From positions 1-64,000 of the forward strand of contig KQ959264.1 in NCBI GenBank assembly GCA_001552775.1: a stretch of 64,000 bases of DNA, written 5' to 3'. Positions 17,302 to 26,992 of this stretch are shown here, in pieces (position 1 is the first letter of the stretch; the number at the start of each line of letters is the position of its first letter). Source of the DNA: Bacteroidales bacterium KA00251. Lineage in GTDB: Bacteria > Bacteroidota > Bacteroidia > Bacteroidales > Porphyromonadaceae. A model generated the notes under the pieces. The model ran no database searches and was not told where the DNA came from. It saw only the letters and a list, made by a program, of their open reading frames with translations. Both the position numbers and the translations under genes were made by a program.

Positions 17302-18182
17302 TCATTGAAATAGACGATCAATCGGGATTTTGCTTTGGAGTAGTCAAGGCCATCCAAAAAGCAGAGAGCGAATTGCAAGAGGGGCATCCGCTCTACTGCT
17401 TGGGCGATATTGTACACAATACAAGTGAGGTCAGACGCCTTGAAGAGAAGGGAATGTACACCATAGACTACACGGCTCTACACTCTCTCAATAAGGCGAA
17501 AGTACTCTTTAGAGCCCACGGAGAGCCACCTTCCACCTACCAACTAGCTCAGCAACAGGGTCTCACTATTGTAGATGCAACTTGCCCCGTTGTTCTACAA
17601 CTACAAAAAAGTATTCGCAACACCTACAAAAAACATCGTGGAGAGGCAAGGCAAATTGTTATTTTTGGCAAGAAGGGGCATGCGGAAGTCAATGGGCTTG
17701 TTGGTCAAACTGAAGGAAAAGCAATCGTTATTGAGACTTTAGAAGAAGCGGATCTACTAAACTACAATCTACCAATTGAAGTTTTCTCTCAAACAACCAA
17801 ACCTCTTGCTGATTTTCAAAGGCTAGTAGCAAAGATAAAAAGTCGTATGGCTAGTGGTGTTGAGTTTCTCTTTCACGACACCATATGCCGACAAGTCGCA
17901 CTACGACTTCCCCACATAGCTGAATTCGCTCGAAAGCACGACTATATCTTTTTTATAGCGGGGAAAAAGAGTTCCAATGGGAAAGCTCTTTTTGCAGAGT
18001 GTCAAAAAGCAAATCCAAGAAGTCTTTTCATCTCAAATTCCTCAGAACTTACTCTTGAGATGCTACCGAAAATATCCTACGACAAGCTCTCAATTGGGAT
18101 CTGTGGAGCAACCTCTACGCCACGTTACCAAATGGAAGCAGTAAAAGATCGAATTCTCACGCTTGTACATCAAAAAAAATGA
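17298..18182 (+). CDS. ispH: 4-hydroxy-3-methylbut-2-enyl diphosphate reductase
   Basis: 294 residues from GTG 17298. It is an iron-sulfur enzyme that makes IPP and DMAPP in the last step of the MEP pathway. Visible marks are SGFCFGVVKAI with the first cluster Cys, DATCP with the second, and the third Cys (FHDTICRQ). The HxGE segment RAHGEPP is also present. It overlaps cmk by four bases. ispF of the same pathway is at 39729. Confidence 0.93.
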   Translation: MIIEIDDQSGFCFGVVKAIQKAESELQEGHPLYCLGDIVHNTSEVRRLEEKGMYTIDYTALHSLNKAKVLFRAHGEPPSTYQLAQQQGLTIVDATCPVVLQLQKSIRNTYKKHRGEARQIVIFGKKGHAEVNGLVGQTEGKAIVIETLEEADLLNYNLPIEVFSQTTKPLADFQRLVAKIKSRMASGVEFLFHDTICRQVALRLPHIAEFARKHDYIFFIAGKKSSNGKALFAECQKANPRSLFISNSSELTLEMLPKISYDKLSIGICGATSTPRYQMEAVKDRILTLVHQKK

Positions 18183-18296
18183 GAGTTCCTTCAATGAACC
18201 ACTTTTCAATGGGACTAGTCAAGAAAAGGATACCTCAATAGCTTACCCAACAACTACCTATACTTTCTAAAAAAACAATAGATCCATACCCAAGTC

Positions 18297-19421
18297 ATGA
18301 CTACTCGACCAAAACTTATCGTGGATGACTCGCTACCTTATCTATCCACTACTCTTTCTCGTTACACAGACGCTCTTTTCCTCCCCTCTCAAGAAATTAC
18401 TCAAGAGGCAATCCGTAAACATCAAGCCCAAGGACTTCTTATCCGAAGCGTCTGTCAATGCAACTCTGAACTACTAGAGAAAACTACAATAAGGTTTATA
18501 GCTACTGCTACAGCAGGCACAGATCATATTGACTCTGATTACTGTAAAGCTCACCATATAGTAGTAAAAAATGCACCTGGATGCAATGCCCCTGCAGTGG
18601 CTCAATATCTTTTTGGAGCACTAGCACGCTATGCGCTGAAGAAGAAAAAATCTCTGTCGGGAATGAGCTTAGGAATAGTAGGTGTGGGACACGTAGGTAA
18701 AGAAGTGCTTCGCTATGCAAAGGCAATAGGCATGAAGACCTATTTATGCGATCCAATAAGAGCTGACGTGGAGGAGACCAATGATTTTTGCAGTTTAGAA
18801 GAACTATTTAGCCAAAGCGACCTTATCTCCTTTCACGTTCCTCTCACTCATCATGGAAAATATCCTACCTTCCATTTACTCAATACAGATTCGCTGGCAT
18901 TTGTGAAGCAAGGAGCCATAATTATCAATGCTGCGCGTGGTGCAGTAGTCGACACAAAAGCTCTACTAAAAGCAAAGGAAACAAAAAAGATAAGCGCCAT
19001 GATTATAGATTGCTGGGAAGGGGAACCAAAGATCTCACTGCAACTTCTTCAAGAGGCTTTTATTGCGACTCCCCATATCGCAGGATTCTCTGCCGAGAGC
19101 AAGGCACGTGGTAGCCGTACCATAGTAGAAGAGATGGCACACTTCTTTAATATTGAGATAGATTGCTCCGAAATTACCCCACCTAAAGAAGAAGGGTTGG
19201 TTATTGAAGCCTCTCTCTTTGGAGATTGGACTATAGAAAAGTGCTTAGAAAAAGCTATCAACCTTGAAACAATTGAAAGTAAGCTTAGGAGAAATCCGAG
19301 CTTCTTTGAATCTCTTCGAGTAGGATACACTTTTCATCGTGAACCAACTATGTATGAAGTGATTCAGGCAGAATCACGCTTTATACAGCCACTTCAGCAG
19401 ATCGGGTTTCGCTGTCTATAG
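18297..19421 (+). CDS. pdxB: Erythronate-4-phosphate dehydrogenase
   Basis: 374 residues of the D-2-hydroxyacid dehydrogenase family. The NAD-binding GIVGVGHVG lies near residues 122-130, INAARGAVVD in the second half, and the catalytic His in ATPHIAGFS. The C-terminal dimerisation extension after about residue 285 is characteristic of PdxB. It acts in DXP-independent pyridoxal phosphate synthesis. The last 41 bases overlap the end of the convergent metallohydrolase gene. Confidence 0.88.
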   Translation: MTTRPKLIVDDSLPYLSTTLSRYTDALFLPSQEITQEAIRKHQAQGLLIRSVCQCNSELLEKTTIRFIATATAGTDHIDSDYCKAHHIVVKNAPGCNAPAVAQYLFGALARYALKKKKSLSGMSLGIVGVGHVGKEVLRYAKAIGMKTYLCDPIRADVEETNDFCSLEELFSQSDLISFHVPLTHHGKYPTFHLLNTDSLAFVKQGAIIINAARGAVVDTKALLKAKETKKISAMIIDCWEGEPKISLQLLQEAFIATPHIAGFSAESKARGSRTIVEEMAHFFNIEIDCSEITPPKEEGLVIEASLFGDWTIEKCLEKAINLETIESKLRRNPSFFESLRVGYTFHREPTMYEVIQAESRFIQPLQQIGFRCL

Positions 19422-20322
19422 CAAGTTCGTTTTGCCGAAGATTGAAAAGATATAGGGGAGTTGCCTTAAATCGAGGCAATATAGAAAGCAAACTCTCAAG
19501 AGGGATACCTCGTTGCCCTAGAACGTTTTGAAAGGTTTTGTAGCAACAATCTGGGGTATTATTATCCTTGCTCAGATGGCATAGCCACACCCGTTGCATT
19601 TGTGAGTGATAGACTTGAGAGAGAAAAAGAGCCGCCTCGTAATTGCCCGTATGTCCTAGGTCGCTTGCTATTCTTTGCTTTAAAGAATAGGGATATCCTC
19701 CATTAATCAGCATTTCGCGATCAAAATTGGACTCAAGTATAAGATGATTACAGCTACGCGCTATGCTATAGTGCAGGGGAAGATAATGACCCACATCGGT
19801 AAGAAGAGCTAAACGAAAATCCTCAAAAGTAAGGGTATACCCTACTGTCTCAGGGCAGTCATGTGGTACGGCAAAACTCTCTATCTTGAAACCTCCTCGT
19901 ACTAGAGAATCCTCCTCTTTGATGACAATCCGATTCTTGGGAAATATCTTAAATCGTGTCTTGAGGCTATCTAGTAGCAAAAAGACTTCAGGGGTAGCAA
20001 TTACAGGAAGATCGTAGAGCACACTGAGACGTGCCACATTTCTGGTATGGTCGCTATGGCCATGAGTTACTAGAATCGCGTCTATCTGACAAAGGCTTTT
20101 TCCCACCGATTGCAAAGCATGCTCTACCATACGAATAGGTACTCCTACATCAATGAGAAGAGAGCCTTGAGGGGACGAAAAATAATAGCAGTTACCACTT
20201 GACCCACTTCCGACACTTACAAAAGCGACTTGCTGAGGAGTTTTTTCTTTGATATTAATCTTTTCTTCTGACTCTCTTGAAAAAAGAGAAGAAGACCCAA
20301 GAAGTGAGGAGGAGTATTGCAT
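19381..20322 (-). CDS. YycJ/WalJ-like metallo-beta-lactamase-fold hydrolase
   Basis: 313 residues from ATG 20322; a TTG three bases upstream is also in frame. The metal motif THGHSDH is near residue 87, further ligands lie in VPHDCPET, LLTDVGHY and WLCHLSKDNN. This pattern is that of the YycJ/VicX-type MBL-fold group; its members are predicted exonucleases or have unknown substrates. The start overlaps the asparaginase stop by one base (TGATG), so it is probably translated in tandem with that gene. Confidence 0.8.
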   Translation of the reverse strand: MQYSSSLLGSSSLFSRESEEKINIKEKTPQQVAFVSVGSGSSGNCYYFSSPQGSLLIDVGVPIRMVEHALQSVGKSLCQIDAILVTHGHSDHTRNVARLSVLYDLPVIATPEVFLLLDSLKTRFKIFPKNRIVIKEEDSLVRGGFKIESFAVPHDCPETVGYTLTFEDFRLALLTDVGHYLPLHYSIARSCNHLILESNFDREMLINGGYPYSLKQRIASDLGHTGNYEAALFLSQVYHSQMQRVWLCHLSKDNNTPDCCYKTFQNVLGQRGIPLESLLSILPRFKATPLYLFNLRQNELAIDSETRSAEVAV

Positions 20323-21404
20323 CAATCCTTGTCTTTATTAGTACTATTAGACATCTCTCCACAAAGACTAATCTCCATTTGTCGTCTTACCTCTTCTACG
20401 CTAAGAGGCTTAGCTAGAAGGCACATAAGCTTAGTCAGTGCCGATTCTGTAGTCATATCGTATCCCGAAATCACACCCGCCTTCAGTAAACGAGCTCCTG
20501 TATCATAGCGCATCATTTGCACCGATCCACTGGCACATTGGGTTACATTTACGACGACAAGTCCTTTTTTTACAGCCTCTTCTATTCTCGTAATAAACCA
20601 TTCACTAGTAGGAGCATTGCCACTACCATAGGTCTCCAATACTAGTCCTTTCAATCCAGAAATCCCGAGCGTTGCATCTACTACCTCCTCCCGAATCCCA
20701 GGAAAAAGCTTTAGTACAGTAACATGGTTGTTGGGCAAACAAAGGCTCTCTAGCATGGGACGACTCTCTTTTGTATAGCGATGGATATTTTTCTGATGGT
20801 AAGAAATATCAATGCCCACATGCGCTAATAGAGGATAGTTGTAGGACCGAAAAGCTTCAAACTGATCTGCACTTGACTTAGTAGTGCGGTTCGCTCGAAA
20901 AAGACAACCATTGAAGTAAATACACACATCAGGTACCATGGCTTCGCCGCTTTGATGTTTTTCAGCAGCGATCTGCAACGAGGTGATAAGATTTTCCTTG
21001 CCATCAGTGCGAAGACGACCAATGGGAAGTTGACTACCCGTAAAGATCACAGGTTTATTAAGCCCCACTAAAAGAAAACTCAAGGCACTTGCAGAAAAGC
21101 ACATTGTATCCGTACCATGCAATACTACAAAACCATCGTAATTGTCATAGTTACTTACAATCGTCTGAGCAAGCTTGTACCACAAGTCTACCGACATATC
21201 AGCTGAATCAATAGGGGGAGAAAACTGAGTATATGTCAACTTAAATGATAAACGCTTAAGCTCAGGTATACTTTCTTGCAAGTGAGAGAAGTCAAAGGCT
21301 CTCAAAACTCCCGTTTCGGGGTCCTCTACCATTCCAATAGTACCACCTGTGTATATAATGAGTAAGCTCGAATTACTACTGAGCTCACTGATTGAATGTG
21401 CCAT
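20322..21404 (-). CDS. ansA: Type I L-asparaginase
   Basis: 360 residues. First catalytic Thr in LIIYTGGTIGM, second in VVLHGTDTMCFSASAL, and PVIFTGSQLPIG also matches bacterial asparaginases. No signal peptide, so it is the cytoplasmic AnsA type. It converts asparagine to aspartate and ammonia. It is the first gene of a two-gene unit with the downstream metallohydrolase. Confidence 0.92.
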   Translation of the reverse strand: MAHSISELSSNSSLLIIYTGGTIGMVEDPETGVLRAFDFSHLQESIPELKRLSFKLTYTQFSPPIDSADMSVDLWYKLAQTIVSNYDNYDGFVVLHGTDTMCFSASALSFLLVGLNKPVIFTGSQLPIGRLRTDGKENLITSLQIAAEKHQSGEAMVPDVCIYFNGCLFRANRTTKSSADQFEAFRSYNYPLLAHVGIDISYHQKNIHRYTKESRPMLESLCLPNNHVTVLKLFPGIREEVVDATLGISGLKGLVLETYGSGNAPTSEWFITRIEEAVKKGLVVVNVTQCASGSVQMMRYDTGARLLKAGVISGYDMTTESALTKLMCLLAKPLSVEEVRRQMEISLCGEMSNSTNKDKD

Positions 21405-21512
21405 AACTTTTCCTTAGGTTGCCTAAATACTTGCTGTGCGTTTTTGCTTTCTCTTCTTTCAGGATATCAGAATGGGGTGTGTTGCGGATTGCATATGGGG
21501 AAAGAATCAATG

Positions 21513-22616
21513 CTATACATTGAATCGGAAGTGCATAATGTCTCCATCTTGCACGACATATTCTTTACCTTCAATACTGAGTTTACCTTTTTCCTTGACA
21601 GCTGCTTCACTACCAAGACTTACATAATCATCATACTTGATTACTTCAGCACGAATAAAGCCTTTTTCAAAATCGGTATGAATAACACCAGCACACTGTG
21701 GCGCTTTCATTCCCTTCTTAAATGTCCAAGCACGAGTTTCATCACTCCCTGTAGTAAAGAAGGTTTCTAAGCCAAGAAGAGCATAAGCTGCACGTATTAG
21801 ACGGCTCACTCCAGACTCCTTGAGTCCCAACTCTTCTAGGAAAACAGATCTCTCTTCAAAAGTCTCAAACTCAGCTATATCACTTTCTGTCTTTGCTGCG
21901 ATTACGAGTAGCTCCGCATTTTCAGACTCTGCAATGGCTCGAATTCTGTCTACATAGTCATTGCCATTCACAGCAGATTGTTCATCCACATTGCAAACAT
22001 AGAGCACAGGCTTTGCTGTAAGCAAAAAAAGCCCTCGAGCCGCGTCTTGCTCCTCTTTCATCTCAAATTGTACAGTACGGGCATTCTCACCTTTTTCAAG
22101 CACTTCTTTATAGGCTCTCAGCACTCGTGCCAAAACGGCTGCCTGTTTATCCCCTCCCGTCTGTGCCTGCTTTTCTACTTTTGCTAGTCGCGACTCAACT
22201 GTTTCCAAATCTTTAAACTGCAGTTCAAGATCAATTACCTCCTTGTCCCGAACTGGGTCTACAGAGCCTTCTACATGACTTATATTATCATCATCAAAGC
22301 AACGTAACACGTGGATAATGGCATCCGTCTCTCGGATATTGGCTAGGAATTTATTGCCAAGTCCCTCTCCTTTACCCGCTCCTTTTACCAAACCAGCAAT
22401 ATCAACGATCTCCACAGTTGCGGGAATGACTCGTTGAGGCTGATCAATTGCGACCAGTTTATCCAACCGACTATCGGGTACTGTGATTACGCCTACATTG
22501 GGTTCGATGGTACAAAAAGGAAAATTTGCTGCCTGAGCTTTCACATTTGACAAGCAATTAAAAAGAGTAGACTTGCCCACGTTAGGGAGTCCCACAATGC
22601 CACATTGTAACGCCAT
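21513..22616 (-). CDS. ychF: Ribosome-binding ATPase YchF (OLA1 family)
   Basis: 367 residues. P-loop GLPNVGKST (about 8-16), [17 protein letters not shown] switch region, the N-x-x-E specificity motif (NVDE) that favours ATP, and a C-terminal TGS domain ending HFRFNV. YchF is linked to translation and oxidative-stress control. It is transcribed alone; a promoter lies at 22720-22690. Confidence 0.95.
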   Translation of the reverse strand: MALQCGIVGLPNVGKSTLFNCLSNVKAQAANFPFCTIEPNVGVITVPDSRLDKLVAIDQPQRVIPATVEIVDIAGLVKGAGKGEGLGNKFLANIRETDAIIHVLRCFDDDNISHVEGSVDPVRDKEVIDLELQFKDLETVESRLAKVEKQAQTGGDKQAAVLARVLRAYKEVLEKGENARTVQFEMKEEQDAARGLFLLTAKPVLYVCNVDEQSAVNGNDYVDRIRAIAESENAELLVIAAKTESDIAEFETFEERSVFLEELGLKESGVSRLIRAAYALLGLETFFTTGSDETRAWTFKKGMKAPQCAGVIHTDFEKGFIRAEVIKYDDYVSLGSEAAVKEKGKLSIEGKEYVVQDGDIMHFRFNV

Positions 22617-22689
22617 TTCGTATCCTTTCTCTTAACACAGTAAAAGAGCCTGTAGACTTTTCAAAAACCTTGCAAGCCCTTTCGACACA

Positions 22690-22720
22690 CAAAAGTAAGC
22701 TTATAATTTGACTTTATCAA
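22690..22720 (-). promoter_or_regulatory. Promoter of ychF
   Basis: Minus-strand TTG (22720-22718), a 20-base spacer and TACTTTTG (22697-22690). Start near 22683, giving a leader of about 65 bases. Confidence 0.6.
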
Positions 22721-22836
22721 GAAGATGCATAGCAAAATGCAATTAAAGGCTCAGCAACTTTTACGTCTTAGTTCTTTCTGTTTTACTTCTTCCTTCTAGC
22801 AAAGAGTACAAAAAAGACAATTCGCTCTAAAAGTCG

Positions 22837-22844
22837 TATTTTTG
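22837..22844 (+). promoter_or_regulatory. -7 box of the TPR-pgk operon
   Basis: TATTTTTG, 70 bases upstream of ATG 22915. The -33 side is A-rich without a clear TTTG. With the ychF promoter it forms a divergent control region (22617-22914). Confidence 0.55.
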
Positions 22845-22914
22845 TAAATAGGGACGCTCTCTTCAACCCTCAGCATTTTGAAAAAGAGGTCTCTGAGATA
22901 AGGAAGAATCTAAG

Positions 22915-25032
22915 ATGGATAGAACAAAGATAAATCAATGGATAATGGATGGGTGGCTTTACAGAGCCTCTCGCTTACTTTATGTAGAGCTAGAGAACGC
23001 CCCCTTTATAGAAGGCAAAAGCACCTTAAAAAGTAGCCTAGATACCTACCAAAGAATGATGCAGTTTTTGGAGCAAGGTGCAAAGGATGAACAACGCGAT
23101 GAAGTCCTCAACTTTCTAAAGTTAAAAATGCTTCAAGTGAGCGATACAATTTATCGCCAAAGAAGGAAGCAAAATAGCAGTGAACAATACTACACCACCC
23201 TCCGAATTATTGAAAGCCAGGGGATGCCTGAAGCTTTCTATACACGAGGATTGGAGAGCGAGCCACAAGACCTTTCTTCAGAAGAACGCTTTGCTTATGA
23301 CAATCGACTCTCTACCCTTTTTGAATATCTATGGGTTTCTGAAAGGCTCTCACAGGAAATGGCAGACATCCTCGCTGGGATGAGCGAATACGCTCGTCAA
23401 ATGATGGTTGCATCACTTACGCTTGGATTACTTTATCAGTGGGATATACAAAAAGTTCGCTTTATCATTCAAGAACTTACTCGTCCGGAGATTTCGATCC
23501 GCTATCAGGTGCGGCTCTTTTTCGCTTTGATACTAGTGAGCTATATCCATCCCAAGCGAAGCATGCTTTATGCAAAGGAACTCAAACCACTACTAGCTGC
23601 AGCAAATGAGGTACACTCTTTTGACAAGCTCTTTAGTGCACAGGTTGATGCCTTTCTTCTGTCAAGCGATACCGAACGAGTTACACAGATCGTAGAGAAA
23701 AACTTGCCCGAGATTATACGAGCAAACCAAAAAAACAACAATCTTGGGGCAACTCTCTTTGAGCTGGATAGTGACGATACTGGACCCATAGACCCTGAAC
23801 TTAAAGCTCTCGAAGAGAGAGTAAAGGAGCTTGGAAAACTAGAAGAAGAAGGAGCCGATACACTCTATGTGGCATTTAGAAATTTCAAGCGGTTGCCTTT
23901 TTTCAACACCATAGCCTCATGGTTTACACCATTTGACCCCCAGCATAGTGCCGTTAAAGAGCTCTATGAGAGTAATGAGGTAATACAAAAGCTAATGCCA
24001 TACTTTTCTCAAAAACTATGTGATAGTGATCTATTCTCAGCTATTCTCAGTCTTCCAAATAGGATACAGCCCCTAAACCTGCAAGACCCCAACCTCGCAG
24101 CGATGCTTGACCAAATGAAAGAACCCGTGGTAGAGGTAAAGCAAGACAACTTGCAACTAGAGACGCGTCGTTATGTACAAGACTTCTACCGCTTTGTAAA
24201 TCTTTTTTCAGGACAGTCTCTTGGTTCTAATATTTTTGACAAACTCCCCATTCGTAGCTTTCCTCTTTTAACGTTTGGCAATTATACCGTAACGTACAAC
24301 CGCCAAACCGCACTTTTTTACATGAGTAGAGGTCGATATCAAGCAGCAATTCCTCTCCTTCAGAAAATTGTGCAAGAAAATCCTGCCGATGCTACATCTT
24401 TAGGCCGGCTTGGTTACATATTGTACAAAGAAGGCAACTATCAAGAAGCAATTTCCTGCTTGGAAAAATCAGACTTAGTAGAAGATCTTTCACAGCATCT
24501 CAGAGTTATCCTAGCACATAGCTATCGCAAGATGGGCTTCCATGATAAAGCATTAGCTATTTATAATCAATATCGCAAAGAGCCTTCTATGCTTCTTGCG
24601 ATGGCTGCGACATACATTGTTTCTGGCTCCTACGAAGAAGCGATTCCTTTGCTACATGAGTATATCTACCGATCAAGTACTCCTCAACGTGCCTATCGAT
24701 CACTTGCTTGGAGCTATTTCATGGTAGGCGACTACACAAAGAGTGAAGAGTATCACGACAAAATTGAAAAGCCTAATGCCAACGACTTCCTCAACAAGCT
24801 CTACCTCTTCATAGCCCAAGACGACTTAGTAAAAGCATTTCAAGCTAGTCTACAGCTAGTTGAAGTGAGCGAAATAGAAACCATCAGTAAAGGGATAGAA
24901 AATGACCTTCCCAAGCTAAATAAGCCAGAAATTACCAAAGATATCCTTACGCTTCTTCTGGACTCTGCGCTATTTGCGAAGCAACTGAAAGAAGAAGAGA
25001 AAAAAGAAAGTGAAACCAATCAAGAAAATTAG
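22915..25032 (+). CDS. Tetratricopeptide-repeat protein of unknown function
   Basis: 705 residues, no signal peptide, almost wholly helical. The N-terminal 450 residues are a helical region without recognised repeats. Residues about 465-640 contain TPR-like units (YQAAIPLLQKIVQENPADAT, YQEAISCLEKSD, HDKALAIYNQY, YEEAIPLLHEYI). The end is lysine/glutamate-rich. It is probably a cytoplasmic scaffold. The pgk gene starts 21 bases after its stop, suggesting one transcript. I know of no assigned function. Confidence 0.7.
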   Translation: MDRTKINQWIMDGWLYRASRLLYVELENAPFIEGKSTLKSSLDTYQRMMQFLEQGAKDEQRDEVLNFLKLKMLQVSDTIYRQRRKQNSSEQYYTTLRIIESQGMPEAFYTRGLESEPQDLSSEERFAYDNRLSTLFEYLWVSERLSQEMADILAGMSEYARQMMVASLTLGLLYQWDIQKVRFIIQELTRPEISIRYQVRLFFALILVSYIHPKRSMLYAKELKPLLAAANEVHSFDKLFSAQVDAFLLSSDTERVTQIVEKNLPEIIRANQKNNNLGATLFELDSDDTGPIDPELKALEERVKELGKLEEEGADTLYVAFRNFKRLPFFNTIASWFTPFDPQHSAVKELYESNEVIQKLMPYFSQKLCDSDLFSAILSLPNRIQPLNLQDPNLAAMLDQMKEPVVEVKQDNLQLETRRYVQDFYRFVNLFSGQSLGSNIFDKLPIRSFPLLTFGNYTVTYNRQTALFYMSRGRYQAAIPLLQKIVQENPADATSLGRLGYILYKEGNYQEAISCLEKSDLVEDLSQHLRVILAHSYRKMGFHDKALAIYNQYRKEPSMLLAMAATYIVSGSYEEAIPLLHEYIYRSSTPQRAYRSLAWSYFMVGDYTKSEEYHDKIEKPNANDFLNKLYLFIAQDDLVKAFQASLQLVEVSEIETISKGIENDLPKLNKPEITKDILTLLLDSALFAKQLKEEEKKESETNQEN

Positions 25033-25053
25033 CCTCTATTAGTACCTTTATCC

Positions 25054-26322
25054 ATGAATACTACCATTGAGCAATTCAACTTCAAGGGACTCACAACATT
25101 TGTTCGTGTTGATTTCAATGTACCCCTTGATTCAGAAAGAAATATCACGGATGACACCCGCATGAGAGCAGCTCTTCCCACGCTAAAAAAAATTTTATCA
25201 GATGGGGGGAAACTGATCATTGCGTCACACCTCGGGCGCCCCAAAGGAATCGATGAAAGCCTCTCACTTAAGCATCTCTTGCCCCACCTCGAGGAGCTAC
25301 TTGGACTGAAGGTACAATTTCCAGGCGACTCTATAGGGGAAAAGGTGCAGCATGCCGTAAAAAGCCTTCATAATGGTGAAGCTTTACTCCTTGAAAACCT
25401 TCGCTTTTATGCAGAAGAGGAGGGAAAACCAAGAGGACTCTCTCCTGAAGCCTCTCCTGAAGAAGTCGCTACAGCTAAAAAAGAGATGAAACAACGTCAG
25501 AGAGATTTTGCCGACAAGCTAGCCTCTCTTGCAAACTGCTATGTAAATGACGCTTTTGGCACCGCTCACCGTGCTCATGCCTCTACTGCTCTAATTGCTG
25601 ATAAATTTCCTCCTTCCAATAAGATGTTTGGGTTTCTTATGGAAAAGGAGGTCAAAGCGGTTGAACACATCCTGCAATGTGAGGCTCATCCCTTTGTGGC
25701 TATTGTAGGAGGCGCTAAGGTCTCTTCAAAAATTGACATTCTATCAAGCTTACTCAACAAAGCGGATAAACTCATCGTAACTGGGGGAATGGCATTTACC
25801 TTTGTCGTAGCAGAAGGAGGTCATATTGGGAAATCTCTTTTTGAACTTGATAATATAGCTGTGGCTAAGGAAATTCTTGAAAAAGCAAAAGCTCAAAATG
25901 TAGAGCTCATCTTGCCCTTAGACGTAGTTGCTTCTACTGAATTTAGCAATGATAGCGAACGAAAAGTGTTTCCAATCAATGCAATTCCTAAGGAATATAT
26001 GGGACTTGATGTAGGCCCCCAAACAAGAGCTTGCTATAAGGAGGCTCTCCATGGAGCAAAAACAATTCTTTGGAATGGTCCAGCAGGTGTCTTTGAGATG
26101 GAAAACTTCAGACAAGGTACCTTCTCTCTTGCAGAGGCTGTTGCAGATGCAACGAAAGAAGGTGCATACTCTCTCGTAGGAGGGGGAGACAGTGTAGCCT
26201 GCATCAAACTCTTAGGCATGGAAGATAAAATTTCTTACGTCTCAACGGGAGGTGGAGCCCTTCTAGAAGCAGTTGAAGGAAAGGCTCTTCCTGGTGTCGT
26301 AGCCATACAAGGAGAGAAGTAA
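25054..26322 (+). CDS. pgk: Phosphoglycerate kinase
   Basis: 422 residues, full length for the family. N-terminal RVDFNVPL and ASHLGRPKG bind 3-phosphoglycerate. The C-terminal WNGPAGVFE and GGGDSVA segments bind nucleotide. It makes ATP in glycolysis and runs in reverse in gluconeogenesis. An insertion near residues 120-150 (SPEASPEEVATAKKEMKQ) is as in other Bacteroidales. Confidence 0.96.
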   Translation: MNTTIEQFNFKGLTTFVRVDFNVPLDSERNITDDTRMRAALPTLKKILSDGGKLIIASHLGRPKGIDESLSLKHLLPHLEELLGLKVQFPGDSIGEKVQHAVKSLHNGEALLLENLRFYAEEEGKPRGLSPEASPEEVATAKKEMKQRQRDFADKLASLANCYVNDAFGTAHRAHASTALIADKFPPSNKMFGFLMEKEVKAVEHILQCEAHPFVAIVGGAKVSSKIDILSSLLNKADKLIVTGGMAFTFVVAEGGHIGKSLFELDNIAVAKEILEKAKAQNVELILPLDVVASTEFSNDSERKVFPINAIPKEYMGLDVGPQTRACYKEALHGAKTILWNGPAGVFEMENFRQGTFSLAEAVADATKEGAYSLVGGGDSVACIKLLGMEDKISYVSTGGGALLEAVEGKALPGVVAIQGEK

Positions 26323-26341
26323 TCACTATTTTAGTAACAGG

Positions 26342-26887
26342 ATGAAACTAGTTGACAATATTGAAATCTTACCCTACGACATTGCCTACGAGCAGGAGCT
26401 TGACATGGTAAAACGACTCTATGAGGAGAGCTTTCCTTTGGAGGAACGAAGAGATTGGAAAAAGTTTCTTCATTTACTAGATACAGAACCTCGTTTTCGC
26501 CTTCTACTGATTCAGAAAAACTCCCTTACAATTGGCTTTCTTTCTAGTTGGCACTTCGAAACCTTCATCTATGGAGAGCATTTTGCTATAGACCCTCAAG
26601 AGCGTGGATCTGGTATCGGTAGAAAACTTATAGCCTACTTATGGAACCTACCAAGAAGGGAACCATGGGTTTTTGAAGTAGAGCATCCCAATACCGAGAT
26701 TGCCACAAGACGACTCAACTTCTACCTCTCGTTGGGAGCTGAAGTACTAGACAAAGAGTACCTACAGCCTCCATACCATGAGGGACAAGATACTTTTCCG
26801 CTCTACTTTATGGGTACAGGAGCCGACCCTTCTCAAACAAAGTTTTATATTGACAATGTGAGAAGAGTGGTTTATGGCAAAGCATAG
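26342..26887 (+). CDS. GNAT-family acetyltransferase
   Basis: 181 residues. The acetyl-CoA loop is seen as QERGSGIGRKLIAYL (about 82-96), preceded by the beta strand FIYGEHFAIDP. The substrate is unknown. It follows pgk by 19 bases and probably shares its transcript. Confidence 0.75.
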   Translation: MKLVDNIEILPYDIAYEQELDMVKRLYEESFPLEERRDWKKFLHLLDTEPRFRLLLIQKNSLTIGFLSSWHFETFIYGEHFAIDPQERGSGIGRKLIAYLWNLPRREPWVFEVEHPNTEIATRRLNFYLSLGAEVLDKEYLQPPYHEGQDTFPLYFMGTGADPSQTKFYIDNVRRVVYGKA

Positions 26888-26910
26888 CTTCGTATCCTAG
26901 TGAAAAGAGG

Positions 26911-26918
26911 TATATTTG
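26911..26918 (+). promoter_or_regulatory. -7 box of the C69 dipeptidase gene
   Basis: TATATTTG, 75 bases before ATG 26993. The gap 26888-26992 contains nothing else recognised. Confidence 0.5.
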
Positions 26919-26992
26919 TAGAGTATCCTCTTTATCATACAACGATGGAGCAACTAGATAAATAAAAAAATCACAAGAAAGATAAAATCATT

